Origin: Methylobacterium sp. WL1 | GTDB lineage: Bacteria > Pseudomonadota > Alphaproteobacteria > Rhizobiales > Beijerinckiaceae | NCBI RefSeq assembly: GCF_008000895.1 | Contig: NZ_CP042823.1 | Coordinates: 1,499,001-1,563,000, forward strand | Reading direction: 5' to 3' | DNA: 64,000 nt | Part shown: one piece after another, positions 8,078 to 18,524 of the stretch | How the letters are laid out: each line of letters opens with the position of its first letter | Position numbering within the stretch: the stretch's first letter is position 1 | The notes under the pieces: model-generated | Told to the model about the DNA's origin: nothing | Databases searched by the model: none | Seen by the model: only the letters and a program-made list of their open reading frames with translations | Translations under genes and position numbers: made by a program

Positions 8078-8199
8078 TTTGAAAACTGAGATCTATGTGC
8101 CGGATTAGCAAACCATCATCCTGCTGGCTGTTGGCGCAAGCCCGGTCCAGCAGGAACGTTTGCAAGCCTTTCCAAGAACTTAGTCTTGAGGGGGACTTA
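8070..8199 (+). pseudogene. Remnant of a third module gene, cut by an IS element
   Basis: An ATG at 8070 overlaps the kinase stop codon (ATGGATGA), the usual sign of coupled translation. The frame reads MDDLKTEIYVPD, then TAG at 8106, then QTIILLAVGASPVQQERLQ up to a second stop near the IS border. The stretch after the TAG looks protein-like. This suggests a third gene that lost its frame and was then truncated by the insertion at 8200. It is short, so chance cannot be excluded. Confidence 0.3.
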
Positions 8200-9060
8200 G
8201 AGCGCCTAACAGAACCGTCTGATCTGGTTGAGAGTGATGAGGCTGGCGGCGAGGCTCGTGAAGGCCTCGTAGATGTCTGCGCGTCGCTCGTAGCGGATGG
8301 GCAATCGACGGAATCGGTTGAACCAAGCGTGGGTGCGCTCCACGACCCAACGATGACGACCGAGTTTCTCGCTGCTCTCGATGCCCCTACGTGCGATGCG
8401 CGGCACGATCCCCCGCACCCGGCACTCCTGGCGGCGGGGTCTGGCATCGTAAGCCTTGTCAGCGTGCAGCTTGTCTGGACGACGTCGCGGTCGTCCGCGC
8501 CGACCGCTCCGCACAGACGGGATGGCATCGAGGGTGGCCGCCATCATGACGGTGTCGTGCCGGTTGGCACCGCTCAGGCAGAAGCCGAGCGGCGTGCCGC
8601 GCGCGTCGGTGACGAGATGGCGCTTCGTGCCCGGCTTGCCCCGATCCGTCGGGTTCGGGCCGGTGGCAGGCCCCCCTTTTTGGCCGGGACAGACGCGCTG
8701 TCCAGGCAAGCCCGGCTCCAGTCGATCTCCCCTGCTGCGTGCAGGCGCTCCAGCAACACGTCATGCAGACGGCTCCAAACGCCCGCCGCCTGCCAATCCC
8801 GCAGTCGCCGCCAACAACTCATGCCGGAGCCGCAGCCCATCTCGGCCGGCAGCATTTCCCACGGCAGCCCCGAGCGCAGCACGAACAGGATGCCCGTGAG
8901 TGCGGCCCGCTTCTCAATTGGACGACGCCCGCCCTTCGGACGCGGCCGAGGCGGCGGGAGGAGCGGCGCGATCTCATCCCAGAGATCATCGGGGAGAAGC
9001 AGTCTGGCCATGCCAAACCAACGCTGAAAACCAAGCTCGGTGCCGTTCTGTTAGGCGTTC
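8200..9060 (-). mobile_element. IS5-family insertion sequence, 861 bp, complete
   Basis: Terminal inverted repeats GAGCGCCTAACAGAAC (8200-8215) and, on the other strand, GAACGCCTAACAGAAC (9060-9045) match at 15 of 16 positions. The element is flanked by TTA on both sides (8197-8199 and 9061-9063), consistent with a 3-bp target duplication or duplication of a TA-type target. It carries one transposase in two overlapping frames. Ends, duplication and coding capacity all look intact, so insertion is probably recent. It separates the two-component module from the core genes. Confidence 0.9.
8206..9011 (-). CDS. IS5-family DDE transposase made by -1 programmed frameshift
   Basis: Two frames overlap: an N-terminal one (9011 down to about 8574) and a C-terminal one (8709 down to 8206). 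The N-terminal frame holds the DUF4096-type start (LPDDLWDEIAPLLPPPRP) and the first catalytic Asp (CLDSASV). The C-terminal frame holds the second Asp (HADKAYDARP) and the Glu (RWVVERTHAWFNRFRR). Between them lies a slippery AAAAAGGGGGG (minus strand, about 8681-8671). A -1 slip there joins AKKGG directly to ATGPNPTDRG. This is the standard expression mode in this IS group, so the gene should be functional rather than broken. Confidence 0.85.
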
Positions 9061-9089
9061 TTAAACCGATCGTCGACTTCCGAAGGGGT

Positions 9090-9503
9090 TCAGGCGGCCT
9101 CCGCCGCCGCTCCCGTCATCAACCCGGCCACCAGCGTGTAGGTCTCGGTCCAGGCCGCGCGGACCTCCGGGGTGAAGTCCGGGCCGAGGCCCTGCTCCAG
9201 GGTCCACAGCAGCGCGGCGCCGACCGGGGCGTAGTGGGCGGCCTGGGTGCCGTAGGCCACGTGCTTGCGCCCGAGATCCCGGATCGCCGGGGCCACGGTC
9301 TCCGGGTGGCCGAGATGGGCCACCGCCAGGCCCAGCATGGCCATCAGCTTCTTCTTCTGCTCGGCCATGTCGTCGGGGAAGAGCGGGCGGACCTCCGGGG
9401 CGATCTCGAACAGGCGCCCGTAGAACAGGTCGGCCGCCGTCCCGGCGATCGGCCGCACCTTCGCGAAGCTGTCCTGGACGAGCCTGACCTGTTCGGGCGT
9501 CAT
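9090..9503 (-). CDS. Single-domain bacterial globin
   Basis: A 137-aa haem protein of the Vitreoscilla haemoglobin/flavohaemoglobin globin-domain type. Visible landmarks are the B-C region FAKVRPIAGTAADLFY, a CD-region Phe (PLFPDDM) and the proximal His in GRKHVAYG. No reductase domain follows, so it is a stand-alone globin, likely for oxygen or NO handling. The start at 9503 is preferred over an ATG at 9527 because CAGGGG lies 6-9 nt before it. It lies on the same strand as the large GGDEF-EAL gene upstream, 67 nt apart. Confidence 0.85.
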   Translation of the reverse strand: MTPEQVRLVQDSFAKVRPIAGTAADLFYGRLFEIAPEVRPLFPDDMAEQKKKLMAMLGLAVAHLGHPETVAPAIRDLGRKHVAYGTQAAHYAPVGAALLWTLEQGLGPDFTPEVRAAWTETYTLVAGLMTGAAAEAA

Positions 9504-9570
9504 CGCATCCCCTGCCACCGCCTTCATCGCTGGTCGGCAGTATACCTGATTCGGTCGGCCAGAACCAAGA

Positions 9571-12489
9571 TCAGGCCGCCTCGGGGGCGGCTCCGACGAT
9601 CTGGCGGGCCTGCAGCATGGTCATCGGCTCGCCGAAGGCCGGCCCGAGGGCGTATTCGCAGCCGAGCCCGGCCAGCGCCTGCGCGTCGCTCTCCGATTCG
9701 CAGCCCTCCGCCACGATGGCGAGGTTCAGTTCGCTCGCCATCCGGACGATCGAGCGCAGGATCGCGGTCTGGCCGGTGCCGATCTGGCGCACGAAGGTCG
9801 CGTCGACCTTGATCGTGTCGAACGGGAAGCGCTGGAGGTAGGACAGGGCCGAGTAGCCGGTGCCGAAATCCGACAGGCACAGGCCGGCCCCGAGGTCGTG
9901 GATGCGGGCCAGCATCTGGGCGGCGTATTCCGGGTTCTCCATCACCAGGCTCTCGCTGAATTCCAGCTTGAGCGAGCCGGGCAGCGCCCCGGAGCGGGCC
10001 AGCACGGTTTTTACGTCGTGCAGGAGGTCGTGGCGCAGGAGCTGGCGCGACGACAGGTTGCAGGCCGCGAAGATCGGCGGCTCGACCTCGAGGGAACGCT
10101 GCCAGGCGGCGAGTTCCAGGGCGGTGCGCTCCAGGGCGAAGATGCCGAGGTTGACGACGAAGCCGCTCTCCTCGGCGAGCGGCATGAAGGTCGAGGCCGG
10201 GATGCGGCCGAGCTTCGGGTGGTCCCAGCGCAGCACGGTCTCGAACCCCGCCACGGTGCGGTCCTCGAGGCGGACCACCGGCAGGAACAGCACCCGCAGC
10301 TCGTTGCGCTCGATCGCCTTGCGCAGGTCGCTCTCCAGCATCAGCCGGTCGGAGCGGTCGGTGCGCATATGGGCGCGGAACACCTCGATGCGGTCGCCGC
10401 CGTTGCGCTTGGCCTGGATCATGGCGATCTCGGCGCTCTTGAACACCTCGTCGCGCTTCAGGTTCGCCCCCGCCTCGTAGAGCGCGAGCCCGATCGAGAC
10501 GGTGAGGAAGATCTCCCGGTCGGCATAGGTGATCGGCGTGGCGATCGCCCGGCGGATCATCTCGGCAAACGCCAGGATCCGGTCGGGGTCGCGCTCGGAC
10601 AGCAGGATCACGGCGAATTCGTCGCTGGTGATCCGGGCCAGGCTGTCCTGCGGCCGCAGCAGGCGGCCGAGCCGGCGGGACAGGGTCAGCAGGATCGAAT
10701 CGCCCGCCGACAGGCCGATCGCGTCGTTGATGCCCTTGAACCGGTCGACATCCAGCACGATCACGGTCGGCTTGAGCCGCTGGTCCTGGCCGGCGAAGGC
10801 CAGAGCCGCGTCCAGGCGGTCGCCGAACAGCTCGCGGTTGGGCAGGCCGGTCAGGCTGTCGTGCACCGCGTCGTGGAGCAGGCGCTCCTCGGCGGTCTTG
10901 ATCTCGGTGACGTCCGCGATGGTGCCGACCACGCGGATCACCTCGCCGTCGGCGCCGATCACCGGCCGCGCCTTCAGCCGGTACCAGAAATAGGTGCCGG
11001 CGGCCGAGCGCAGGCGGAAATCGTGGACGATGCGCCCGCGCCGCTCCTCGATCACCGTGTCGAGGGCCGCCGAGTAGCGCTCCACGTCGAACGGGTGGAG
11101 CGTGCCGAGCCAGTTCGTCGCCGGGCCCTCCAGGGTGCCCCGGGGCAGGCCGAGCTGCGCCTCGATCTCGGGGCCGGCGAAGACCCGGTCGGCCGGCACG
11201 TCCCAGTCGAACACCACGTCGCCCGCGCCGGTGAGCGCCAGCGCCCGCCGCTCGGTGTCCGACACGAGGGCATGGCTGAGGCCGCCCCCCGCGAAGGCGT
11301 GCTGCAGCACCGTGAAGCCGATCAGCATCACGATCAGCACCAGGCCGCCGATCAGCGCCGGCTGCACCAGGTCGCTGCCGATCTGGCCGGTGACCGCGAA
11401 GCCCGCCGCCGTCACCCAGACCACCAGCAGCAGCCAGGTCGGCACCAGCAGGATCGCCCGGTCGTAGCCGTTATGGGCGGCGAGGTAGACGATCAGCAGC
11501 AGGCCGATCCCCGCCACCGCGGCGATGGAGATGCGCGCCACCCCCGCCGCCACCGGCGGGTCGAACACCGCCAGCCCGACGAGGCCCGCCAGGAAGGCCA
11601 GCCAGAAGAACGCCACGTGACTGTAGCGCACGTGCCAGCGGGCGAGGTTCAGGTAGGCGAACAGGAACACCAGCAGCGTCGCCCCGAGCACCGCCTCGGC
11701 GGAGGCCCGGTAGACCCGCTCGGCCAATTCGGTGACGGGGAACACCCGCTGCAGGAAGCCGAAATCGATGCACGCATAGGCCAGCACCGACCAGGCCAGG
11801 GCCGCGGCGGCCGGGAAGATGATCGCACCCTTGACCACGAACACGATGGTCAGGAACAGCGCCAGCAACCCGCTGATGCCGATGATGATGCCCTTGTACA
11901 GGGTCAGCCCGGCGGTCTTGCGGCGGTAGGCGTCCTGATCCCACAGGTGCAGCTGGGGCACGTTGGGGCCGCGCAGCTCGGCGACGTAGGTGACCGTGGT
12001 GCCGGGATCCAGCGTGATCGTGAACTGGTCGGCCTCGGGGTTCTCGTCGCGCTCCGGGCGGATGCCCTGGCTCGCCGTGATGGCGGCGATCCGCGAGCCG
12101 CCGAGATCGGGCCAGATCACCCCGGAATCCACCAGCCGGAAATGCGGCGCCACCAGGATGCGGTCGATCTGCTCGTCGGTGTCGTTGGTGAGGGCGAACA
12201 CGATCCAGTCCGGCCGGGCGCCGGCGTCCCGCGCCTTCACGACGATGCGGCGGACGATGCCGTCCTTGCCGGGCGCCGTGGAGATCTGGATCAGGTCGCC
12301 GTCCGAGCGGTAGCGCTCGATCGCGGTGGTCAGGTCGATCACCGGCGCGTCGAGGGTGACGCGCACCGCCTCGACGGCTTGAGCCGGCCCACACAGCGAG
12401 AGGGCACCGACGAGGCCGCCGACCAGGGTCAGGAGGAGGGCGAGGATGCGCAAGGGTGTCTTGAGTTCCGGCCGTGCGAGCTTCGGCAT
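9571..12489 (-). CDS. Membrane PAS-GGDEF-EAL protein with degenerate catalytic motifs
   Basis: A 972-aa protein. Order: signal peptide (ILALLLTLVGGLVGAL), periplasmic beta-rich sensor of the 7TMR-DISM kind (~40-205), seven membrane helices (~215-400), PAS with PAC (~415-535), GGDEF (~545-700) and EAL (~715-960). The diguanylate cyclase signature is RITSDEF instead of R-x-GGDEF, so cyclase activity is unlikely. The EAL motif is ETVLRW, and the usual DDFGTGY is SDFGTGY, losing one metal ligand. NLSSRQ, LEFSES and EGCESE are kept. It may bind rather than turn over cyclic di-GMP. The start at 12489 is chosen because a signal peptide follows; a longer frame to 12594 is low-complexity. Confidence 0.8.
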   Translation of the reverse strand: MPKLARPELKTPLRILALLLTLVGGLVGALSLCGPAQAVEAVRVTLDAPVIDLTTAIERYRSDGDLIQISTAPGKDGIVRRIVVKARDAGARPDWIVFALTNDTDEQIDRILVAPHFRLVDSGVIWPDLGGSRIAAITASQGIRPERDENPEADQFTITLDPGTTVTYVAELRGPNVPQLHLWDQDAYRRKTAGLTLYKGIIIGISGLLALFLTIVFVVKGAIIFPAAAALAWSVLAYACIDFGFLQRVFPVTELAERVYRASAEAVLGATLLVFLFAYLNLARWHVRYSHVAFFWLAFLAGLVGLAVFDPPVAAGVARISIAAVAGIGLLLIVYLAAHNGYDRAILLVPTWLLLVVWVTAAGFAVTGQIGSDLVQPALIGGLVLIVMLIGFTVLQHAFAGGGLSHALVSDTERRALALTGAGDVVFDWDVPADRVFAGPEIEAQLGLPRGTLEGPATNWLGTLHPFDVERYSAALDTVIEERRGRIVHDFRLRSAAGTYFWYRLKARPVIGADGEVIRVVGTIADVTEIKTAEERLLHDAVHDSLTGLPNRELFGDRLDAALAFAGQDQRLKPTVIVLDVDRFKGINDAIGLSAGDSILLTLSRRLGRLLRPQDSLARITSDEFAVILLSERDPDRILAFAEMIRRAIATPITYADREIFLTVSIGLALYEAGANLKRDEVFKSAEIAMIQAKRNGGDRIEVFRAHMRTDRSDRLMLESDLRKAIERNELRVLFLPVVRLEDRTVAGFETVLRWDHPKLGRIPASTFMPLAEESGFVVNLGIFALERTALELAAWQRSLEVEPPIFAACNLSSRQLLRHDLLHDVKTVLARSGALPGSLKLEFSESLVMENPEYAAQMLARIHDLGAGLCLSDFGTGYSALSYLQRFPFDTIKVDATFVRQIGTGQTAILRSIVRMASELNLAIVAEGCESESDAQALAGLGCEYALGPAFGEPMTMLQARQIVGAAPEAA

Positions 12490-12715
12490 CGGCCACCCGG
12501 GCGGCCGCGATCGAAAGGAAGGCCCCGGCCCCGGGGCAGCCGCCCCGGTCCGGATCCGGACTCCGCGGATCGCGCCCCTTTGCGGCCAAATCAAGTTGGG
12601 CGGGGCAGGGGGCGTCGTTGCGGGGCCCGAACAGGGCGTCTCAGAGCCTGTCCGGCTCGGAGTGTCTTAACCCTCACCGTGGCTGGCGCGCGCGGTCGGG
12701 CGCCCCAACGGAGGC

Positions 12716-14010
12716 TCAAGCCCCCCGAAGCGCGGCGGCGATCCGGTCGAGGGCGGGCAGCTTGCGGATCGGGCCGATCGCCGCGAGCGTCGGGGCGCCC
12801 TCAAGCATCGCGGCCGCGGCGGCCCGCACGTCCGCCACCGTGACGGCGTCGACCTTGTCGATCACCTCGCCGGCCGGGATCACCCGGCCCCAGGCCAGGA
12901 TCTGGCGGGCGTTGCGCTCGATGCGGCCGCCCGGCGTCTCCAGCGCCGAGAGCAGCGACACCTTCAGCTGCGCCTTGGCACGGGCGATCTCGGGCTCGGC
13001 GAGGTCCCGGGCGGCCCGGGCCGTGGCCGCCAGCGTCACGTCGACGAGCTCGGGCAGGTCCGCCCCCGCGGTCCCGGCGCCGATGCCGAACAGGCCGCAA
13101 TCGGAGAACGGCCAGTGGAAGGCCTGGATCTCGTAGGCGAGGCCGCGGGTCTCGCGCACCTCCTGCCACAGCCGCGAGGTCAGGCCGCCGCCGAGCACCT
13201 GCGCGAACATGTGCAGCGCGTAGTAGCCGTCGTCCCGGAACGACAGGCCGGGCAAGCCGATCACGACGTTGGCCTGTTCGAGCTTGCGCGGCATCCGCCG
13301 CTCGCCGCCGCCGTAGAGCCCCGGCACGCCGCGGGCGCCGCCTGTGCCGGCAGGGCGCCGAAATGGCGCTCGGCCGCCTCGACGATCGCCTCGTGGGTGA
13401 CCGCGCCGGCCCCGGCCACGACGATCCGGTCCGGCGTGTATTCCCGGGCGAGGTAGGCGCGGATGCCGGCCTCGTCGAAGCTCCGGATCGTCTCGGGGCG
13501 CCCGAGGATCGGCCGTCCGACCGGCTGGTCCGGGAAGGCGGCCTCCGTGAAGGCGTCGTAGACCACGTCGTCCGGGGTGTCCTCGACGGCGGCGTATTCC
13601 TGCAGGATCACGCCCTTCTCGCGGGCGAGCTCGCCGGCATCGAACACCGAATCGGTGAGGATGTCGCCGATCACGTCGAGGGCGAGGCCGGCATCCTCGC
13701 CGAGCACCCGGGCGGTGTAGCTCGTCCCCTCCGTGGAGGTGGCGGCGTTGATCTCGCCGCCGACATTCTCGATCTCCTCGGCGATCCTCTGGGCCGAGCG
13801 CGTGCGCGTCCCCTTGAACGCCATGTGCTCGATGAGGTGCGACAGCCCGGCCTCGTCGGCGCGCTCGTTGCGCGAGCCGGCCCCGACCCAGACGCCGACG
13901 CTGGCGGTCGCCACCCCGGGCATCGGCTCGGTCACCACCGTGACGCCGTTGGCGAGCCGCGTGGTGCGCAGGGACGGGGAGGCGGCGTGCGTGGAGAAAT
14001 GCTGGTTCAT
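12716..14010 (-). pseudogene. M16 (processing-peptidase-like) zinc protease, split by one frameshift
   Basis: The N-terminal part (14010 to ~13326) holds the inverted zinc motif HLIEH and the downstream Glu region of M16 peptidases related to mitochondrial processing peptidase beta. The C-terminal part (~13326 to 12716) continues in another frame with LYGGGERRMPRKLEQANVV and the RGLAYEI segment. The break sits in GCGGCGTGCCG: one extra G would restore a ~430-aa protein of normal family length. Either a real pseudogene or a 1-nt assembly error. It starts 8 nt after thrC, the usual alphaproteobacterial thrC-M16 arrangement, so the two are probably co-transcribed. A GTG at 14025 is an alternative start. 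Confidence 0.8.
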
Positions 14011-14017
14011 CGCGGGC

Positions 14018-15430
14018 TCAGGCACCCTTCGTGATGCGGGCGCGCGCGCGGATCAGCCGCTCCACGGCGGCCTGATCGTTGGCCACCGGGGTCATGCGCT
14101 CGGGCCGGTCCATGAGGTCGGCGAGGTGCGGCGGCAGGGGCGGGCGCAGGCCGCCGGTGGCCTTGGCGACCGCGTCGGGGAATTTCGCGGGGTGCGCCGT
14201 GGCCAGGGCGACGACGGGGGTCGCGGGATCCCGCTCCAGGAGCCGGCGGCCGGCGCGCACCCCGATGGCGCTATGGGGATCGAGCACGATCCCGGTGGCG
14301 GCCTGGGTCAGGGCGATCTCTTCCATCACGTCGGGCTCCGGCACCGCGACGGCGTCGAACTCGGAGCGGATTGAGGCCAGGATCTCCGGGCTCAAGGAAA
14401 AGCCGCCGGACTGCTTCAGCCCGGACATCAGCCGCGACAGCGCCGAGGCGTCGCGGCCGAGCGCCTCGAACAGCAGCCGCTCGAAGTTGGACGAGATCTG
14501 GATGTCCATGGAGGGCGAGGTCGTGGGCACGACGCCGCGCAGCGCGTAGGCGCCGTGCTCCAGGGTGCGCACCAGGATGTCGTTGGCGTTGGTGCCGATC
14601 ATCAGCCGCTCGATCGGCAGCCCCATCCGCTTGGCGACCCAGCCGGCGAGCACGTCGCCGAAATTGCCGGTCGGCACCGCGAAGGAGACCGGCCGGTGGG
14701 GGGCGCCGAGCGCCACCGCGCTGGTGAAGTAGTACACCGCCTGCGCCGCGACCCGGGCCCAGTTGATCGAGTTGACCCCGGACAGGCGCACCGAATCGGC
14801 GAAATCCGCGTGCTGGAACAGGGCTTTGACCAGGTTCTGGCAATCGTCGAAGGTGCCGTCCACGGCGAGCGCGTGGACGTTCTGGGCCGGCACCGAGGTC
14901 ATCTGCCGCCGCTGGACCTCCGACACGCGCCCGTGCGGGTAGAGGATGAAGATGTCGACCCGGTCGAGGCCCCCGAACGCCTCGACGGCGGCCGAGCCGG
15001 TATCCCCCGAGGTCGCGCCCACGATGGTGGCGCGGGTGTCGCGCTTGGTGAGCACGTGGTCCATCAGCCGCCCGAGCAGCTGCATCGCCACGTCCTTGAA
15101 GGCCAGCGTCGGCCCGTGGAAGAGCTCCAGCAGGAACAGGTTGTCGTCGAGCTGGGTCAGCGGGCAGACCGCCGGGTGCCGGAAGGTGGCGTAGGATTCG
15201 TCGATCATCCGGTCGAGATCGGTGTCTTCGATCTCGCCATCGATCAGCGGGCGCAGCACGCGCTTGGCGGCCTCCGCGTAGGGCTTGCCGGCGAAGCCGG
15301 CGATCTCCGCCCGGCCGATCTGCGGCCAGGTCTGCGGCACGTAGAGGCCGCCGTCGCGGGCGAGGCCAGCGAGGAGGGCATCCGAGAACGAGAGCGGCGC
15401 GGCCTCGCCGCGGGTCGAGACGTGGAGCAC
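14018..15430 (-). CDS. thrC: Threonine synthase
   Basis: A 470-aa PLP enzyme converting O-phosphohomoserine to threonine, the last step of threonine synthesis. Typical features: N-terminal HVSTRGEAAPLSFSDALL, PLP-binding Lys112 in LAFKDVAMQ, the GATSGDTGSAA loop, and GVNSINWARVAAQ. The start is a GTG at 15430 because GGAGG precedes it and the frame upstream is low-complexity. Its stop lies just before the M16 peptidase gene, with which it forms an operon. Length is normal for the long bacterial form. Confidence 0.95.
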   Translation of the reverse strand: MLHVSTRGEAAPLSFSDALLAGLARDGGLYVPQTWPQIGRAEIAGFAGKPYAEAAKRVLRPLIDGEIEDTDLDRMIDESYATFRHPAVCPLTQLDDNLFLLELFHGPTLAFKDVAMQLLGRLMDHVLTKRDTRATIVGATSGDTGSAAVEAFGGLDRVDIFILYPHGRVSEVQRRQMTSVPAQNVHALAVDGTFDDCQNLVKALFQHADFADSVRLSGVNSINWARVAAQAVYYFTSAVALGAPHRPVSFAVPTGNFGDVLAGWVAKRMGLPIERLMIGTNANDILVRTLEHGAYALRGVVPTTSPSMDIQISSNFERLLFEALGRDASALSRLMSGLKQSGGFSLSPEILASIRSEFDAVAVPEPDVMEEIALTQAATGIVLDPHSAIGVRAGRRLLERDPATPVVALATAHPAKFPDAVAKATGGLRPPLPPHLADLMDRPERMTPVANDQAAVERLIRARARITKGA

Positions 15431-15656
15431 AGGGGCCTCCGGGAGGAAGGCGCCCCCTCTACACGATGCGGGCGGACCTGTCGAAAGTCCGGGCGGTCGC
15501 GGCGGGCCGGCGCGGTTTAACCGGGCCTGAACGGGCCGGTTCAGGACCGGTTGCGCGGCCGCTCCTAGGAACCGGATCACCCCCGCGGCACCCCGGTTCG
15601 ACCGGCCGCCGCCGCCGGGGCGGCCCCGCCCGCGGGTGCTTCCTCAGAGAGCCGAC

Positions 15657-16047
15657 ATGATTCTCCCCTCATCCTTCGCCCCCTCGTCGTTCGCCCTCAT
15701 CCTGGCAGGCGGCGCCGCGCTGCTGCTCGGCACCGCCGCGATCGCGCAGACCCGCCCCGGCGGCCCGCTGCGGGCCCGGAGGCGGGCGCTCGCCGCCCCG
15801 CCGCCAGGCGGTCCCCGGCGCGGTCCGGCCGGACGGACGCCCCCGCCGCCCGGCGGCCCGCAGCGCGGCCCTGGCCCGACGGGCCGCCCGCCCCGCCCCG
15901 CCGAAGGGCGCGCACTTCCAGGTCGAGCGCGGCGATGCCCGGATCGACGTGAAATGCGCCGACGAGGAATCGATGAAGGCCTGCGCCGACATCACCCTGC
16001 AGCTGCTCGACAAACTCGCGACGCTGCGCCCCGGCGACGCCCGGTAG
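15657..16047 (+). pseudogene. Small secreted Pro-rich protein, frameshifted
   Basis: An ATG at 15657 opens a signal peptide (FALILAGGAALLLGTAAIA) and a Pro/Gly/Arg linker with repeated PPPGGP. The conserved-looking C-terminal domain continues in the next frame from ~15902: GAHFQVERGDARIDVKCADE, then a second Cys and an amphipathic helix, ending at the TAG at 16045. The switch occurs in a C-rich run (CGCCCCGCCCCGCCG) where one base too many explains it. The product would be a ~130-aa exported protein with two cysteines, of unknown function. It could be an assembly error. Confidence 0.55.
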
Positions 16048-16117
16048 GCTTCACCTGGGGGCGGGCAAGAACCACCCCGCCCCACCCCGACACGGAAACA
16101 GGAACAGGATCAACGCC

Positions 16118-16606
16118 ATGACCGATACGCAGACCGAACCGTTCGACGCCGCCGGCACCGTCTGGGCGGTGTTCGGGCACCGCTTCGCCCTCGACGGGGC
16201 CGGGGGGCGGATCCTGGCGGATCTCGGCCCGAAGGGCGCCGCCGGGATCGTCCTGGCGGCCGGCGACCGGGTCTCGCTGCGGGGCACGCGCAAGCCCTCC
16301 GAGATCAAGGTCACCCGCCTTACGCTTGCGGACGGCTCGACCCGCACGATCGACTGGCCCGAAAAGGACGCCTCCAAGAAGGACGCCCGCAAGACGGGCG
16401 CCGCCAAGACGGAGGGTCACGGCCATCCGGTGGCCGATCCCGCCCTGGCGGTCCGGGCCGCGGAGGCCGCGGGCTACGCGGTCGCCGGCGCGCCGGAGCG
16501 GAAGCCCAGGCATTTCGAGCTGCAGGGCGCAAAGGACGGCGTGCGCCACACGGTCCACGTCGCGCTCGACGGGACGATCCGGAAGGCCGTGGCGCTGGCC
16601 GCGTAA
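16118..16606 (+). CDS. Conserved-looking protein with OB-like N-terminus and PepSY-like C-terminus
   Basis: A 162-aa protein with no signal peptide. Residues ~8-75 (TVWAVFGHRFALDGAGGRI ... ADGSTRTIDW) look like a small beta barrel. A charged Lys-rich linker follows (KKDARKTGAAKTEG). The C-terminal ~55 residues (AAEAAGYAVAGAPERKPRHF ... VHVALDGTIRKAVAL) resemble a PepSY-type unit. I do not recognise a named family and infer no function. It follows the secreted protein gene by 70 nt on the same strand. Confidence 0.6.
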   Translation: MTDTQTEPFDAAGTVWAVFGHRFALDGAGGRILADLGPKGAAGIVLAAGDRVSLRGTRKPSEIKVTRLTLADGSTRTIDWPEKDASKKDARKTGAAKTEGHGHPVADPALAVRAAEAAGYAVAGAPERKPRHFELQGAKDGVRHTVHVALDGTIRKAVALAA

Positions 16607-16654
16607 AGGTCGGCGGACGCGCGGGCGCGGGTCCGGGCGCCCGCCAGAAGCCCG

Positions 16655-17083
16655 TCAGGCACTTGTGCCCGGCGCCTTGATCAGGCGGCAGCCGGTGATG
16701 CGCCACGTCCCATCGGCGTCCCGGGCGAGGCTGTACTCGGCGGTCCAGTCGACGCCGTACTCGTCCTGGATCGCCACCGACTGCACCACGCCCGCCTCCC
16801 CGGTGTCCCGGCCCTCGCCGAACACGAAGCTGCGGTGGCGGTAGACCGGGCGGTACTGGTTGCGCACCATGCCGATGAACAGGTCGGCGTTCGGGAACAT
16901 CTCCCGGATCGCCGGGGCCGCCTGGGCGTAGGCGGTCGGCGCGTCGTCGCGCCCGAGCGCCTCGACCTGCCGGGTGATCACCGCCCGCGCCTCCGTCCGG
17001 GCGCCGTCATCGGCCGCCGCCGGCCCCGCGACGCCGGGGAGCACCAGGAGGGGGAGCAGCAGGAGGGCGAGCCACGCGCGCAT
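16655..17083 (-). CDS. Exported DUF4864 protein
   Basis: A 142-aa protein with a clear signal peptide ([21 protein letters not shown]) followed by a domain matching DUF4864. That family is SnoaL-like small periplasmic proteins, visible here as [35 protein letters not shown], and a C-terminal WRITGCRLI. The function of the family is not established. It is convergent with the gene at 16118 and divergent from rutA, 250 nt away. Confidence 0.75.
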   Translation of the reverse strand: MRAWLALLLLPLLVLPGVAGPAAADDGARTEARAVITRQVEALGRDDAPTAYAQAAPAIREMFPNADLFIGMVRNQYRPVYRHRSFVFGEGRDTGEAGVVQSVAIQDEYGVDWTAEYSLARDADGTWRITGCRLIKAPGTSA

Positions 17084-17335
17084 CGACGGTCACTCCGATC
17101 GGGCGCCTCCCACGAGACCCCTGAGCCGACAGAACATCTAGACGGGCCGCGGCGGTCGGCAAGCACCGCGCGCGCAAGATGTGCAGATATCGCGCGCTGG
17201 TTGTGCAAGCCGCTGGAAAGAGAGGCATTTTCCGCCTCATCCCGGCGCACGGGTTTGCTTCTGTGCCCAGGTTTTGCGAGCGTCCGCTCGACCGACTCAA
17301 GCCCTGCGGGGCTCGGCCGAGCGAAGGAGAGGGCG

Positions 17336-18508
<1,173 letters not shown>

Positions 18509-18524
18509 CGAGAGAAGTGGCGTG

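Noticed and set aside
8574..8709. Overlap of two transposase frames taken as a disabling frameshift
   Set aside because: The slippery AAAAAGGGGGG and the exact join by a -1 slip show programmed frameshifting typical of this IS group.
9898..12843. Very long open frame on the + strand opposite the GGDEF-EAL gene
   Set aside because: It is Arg/Gly/His/Asp-rich, has no ribosome-binding site or family motif, and mirrors the codon bias of the gene on the other strand.
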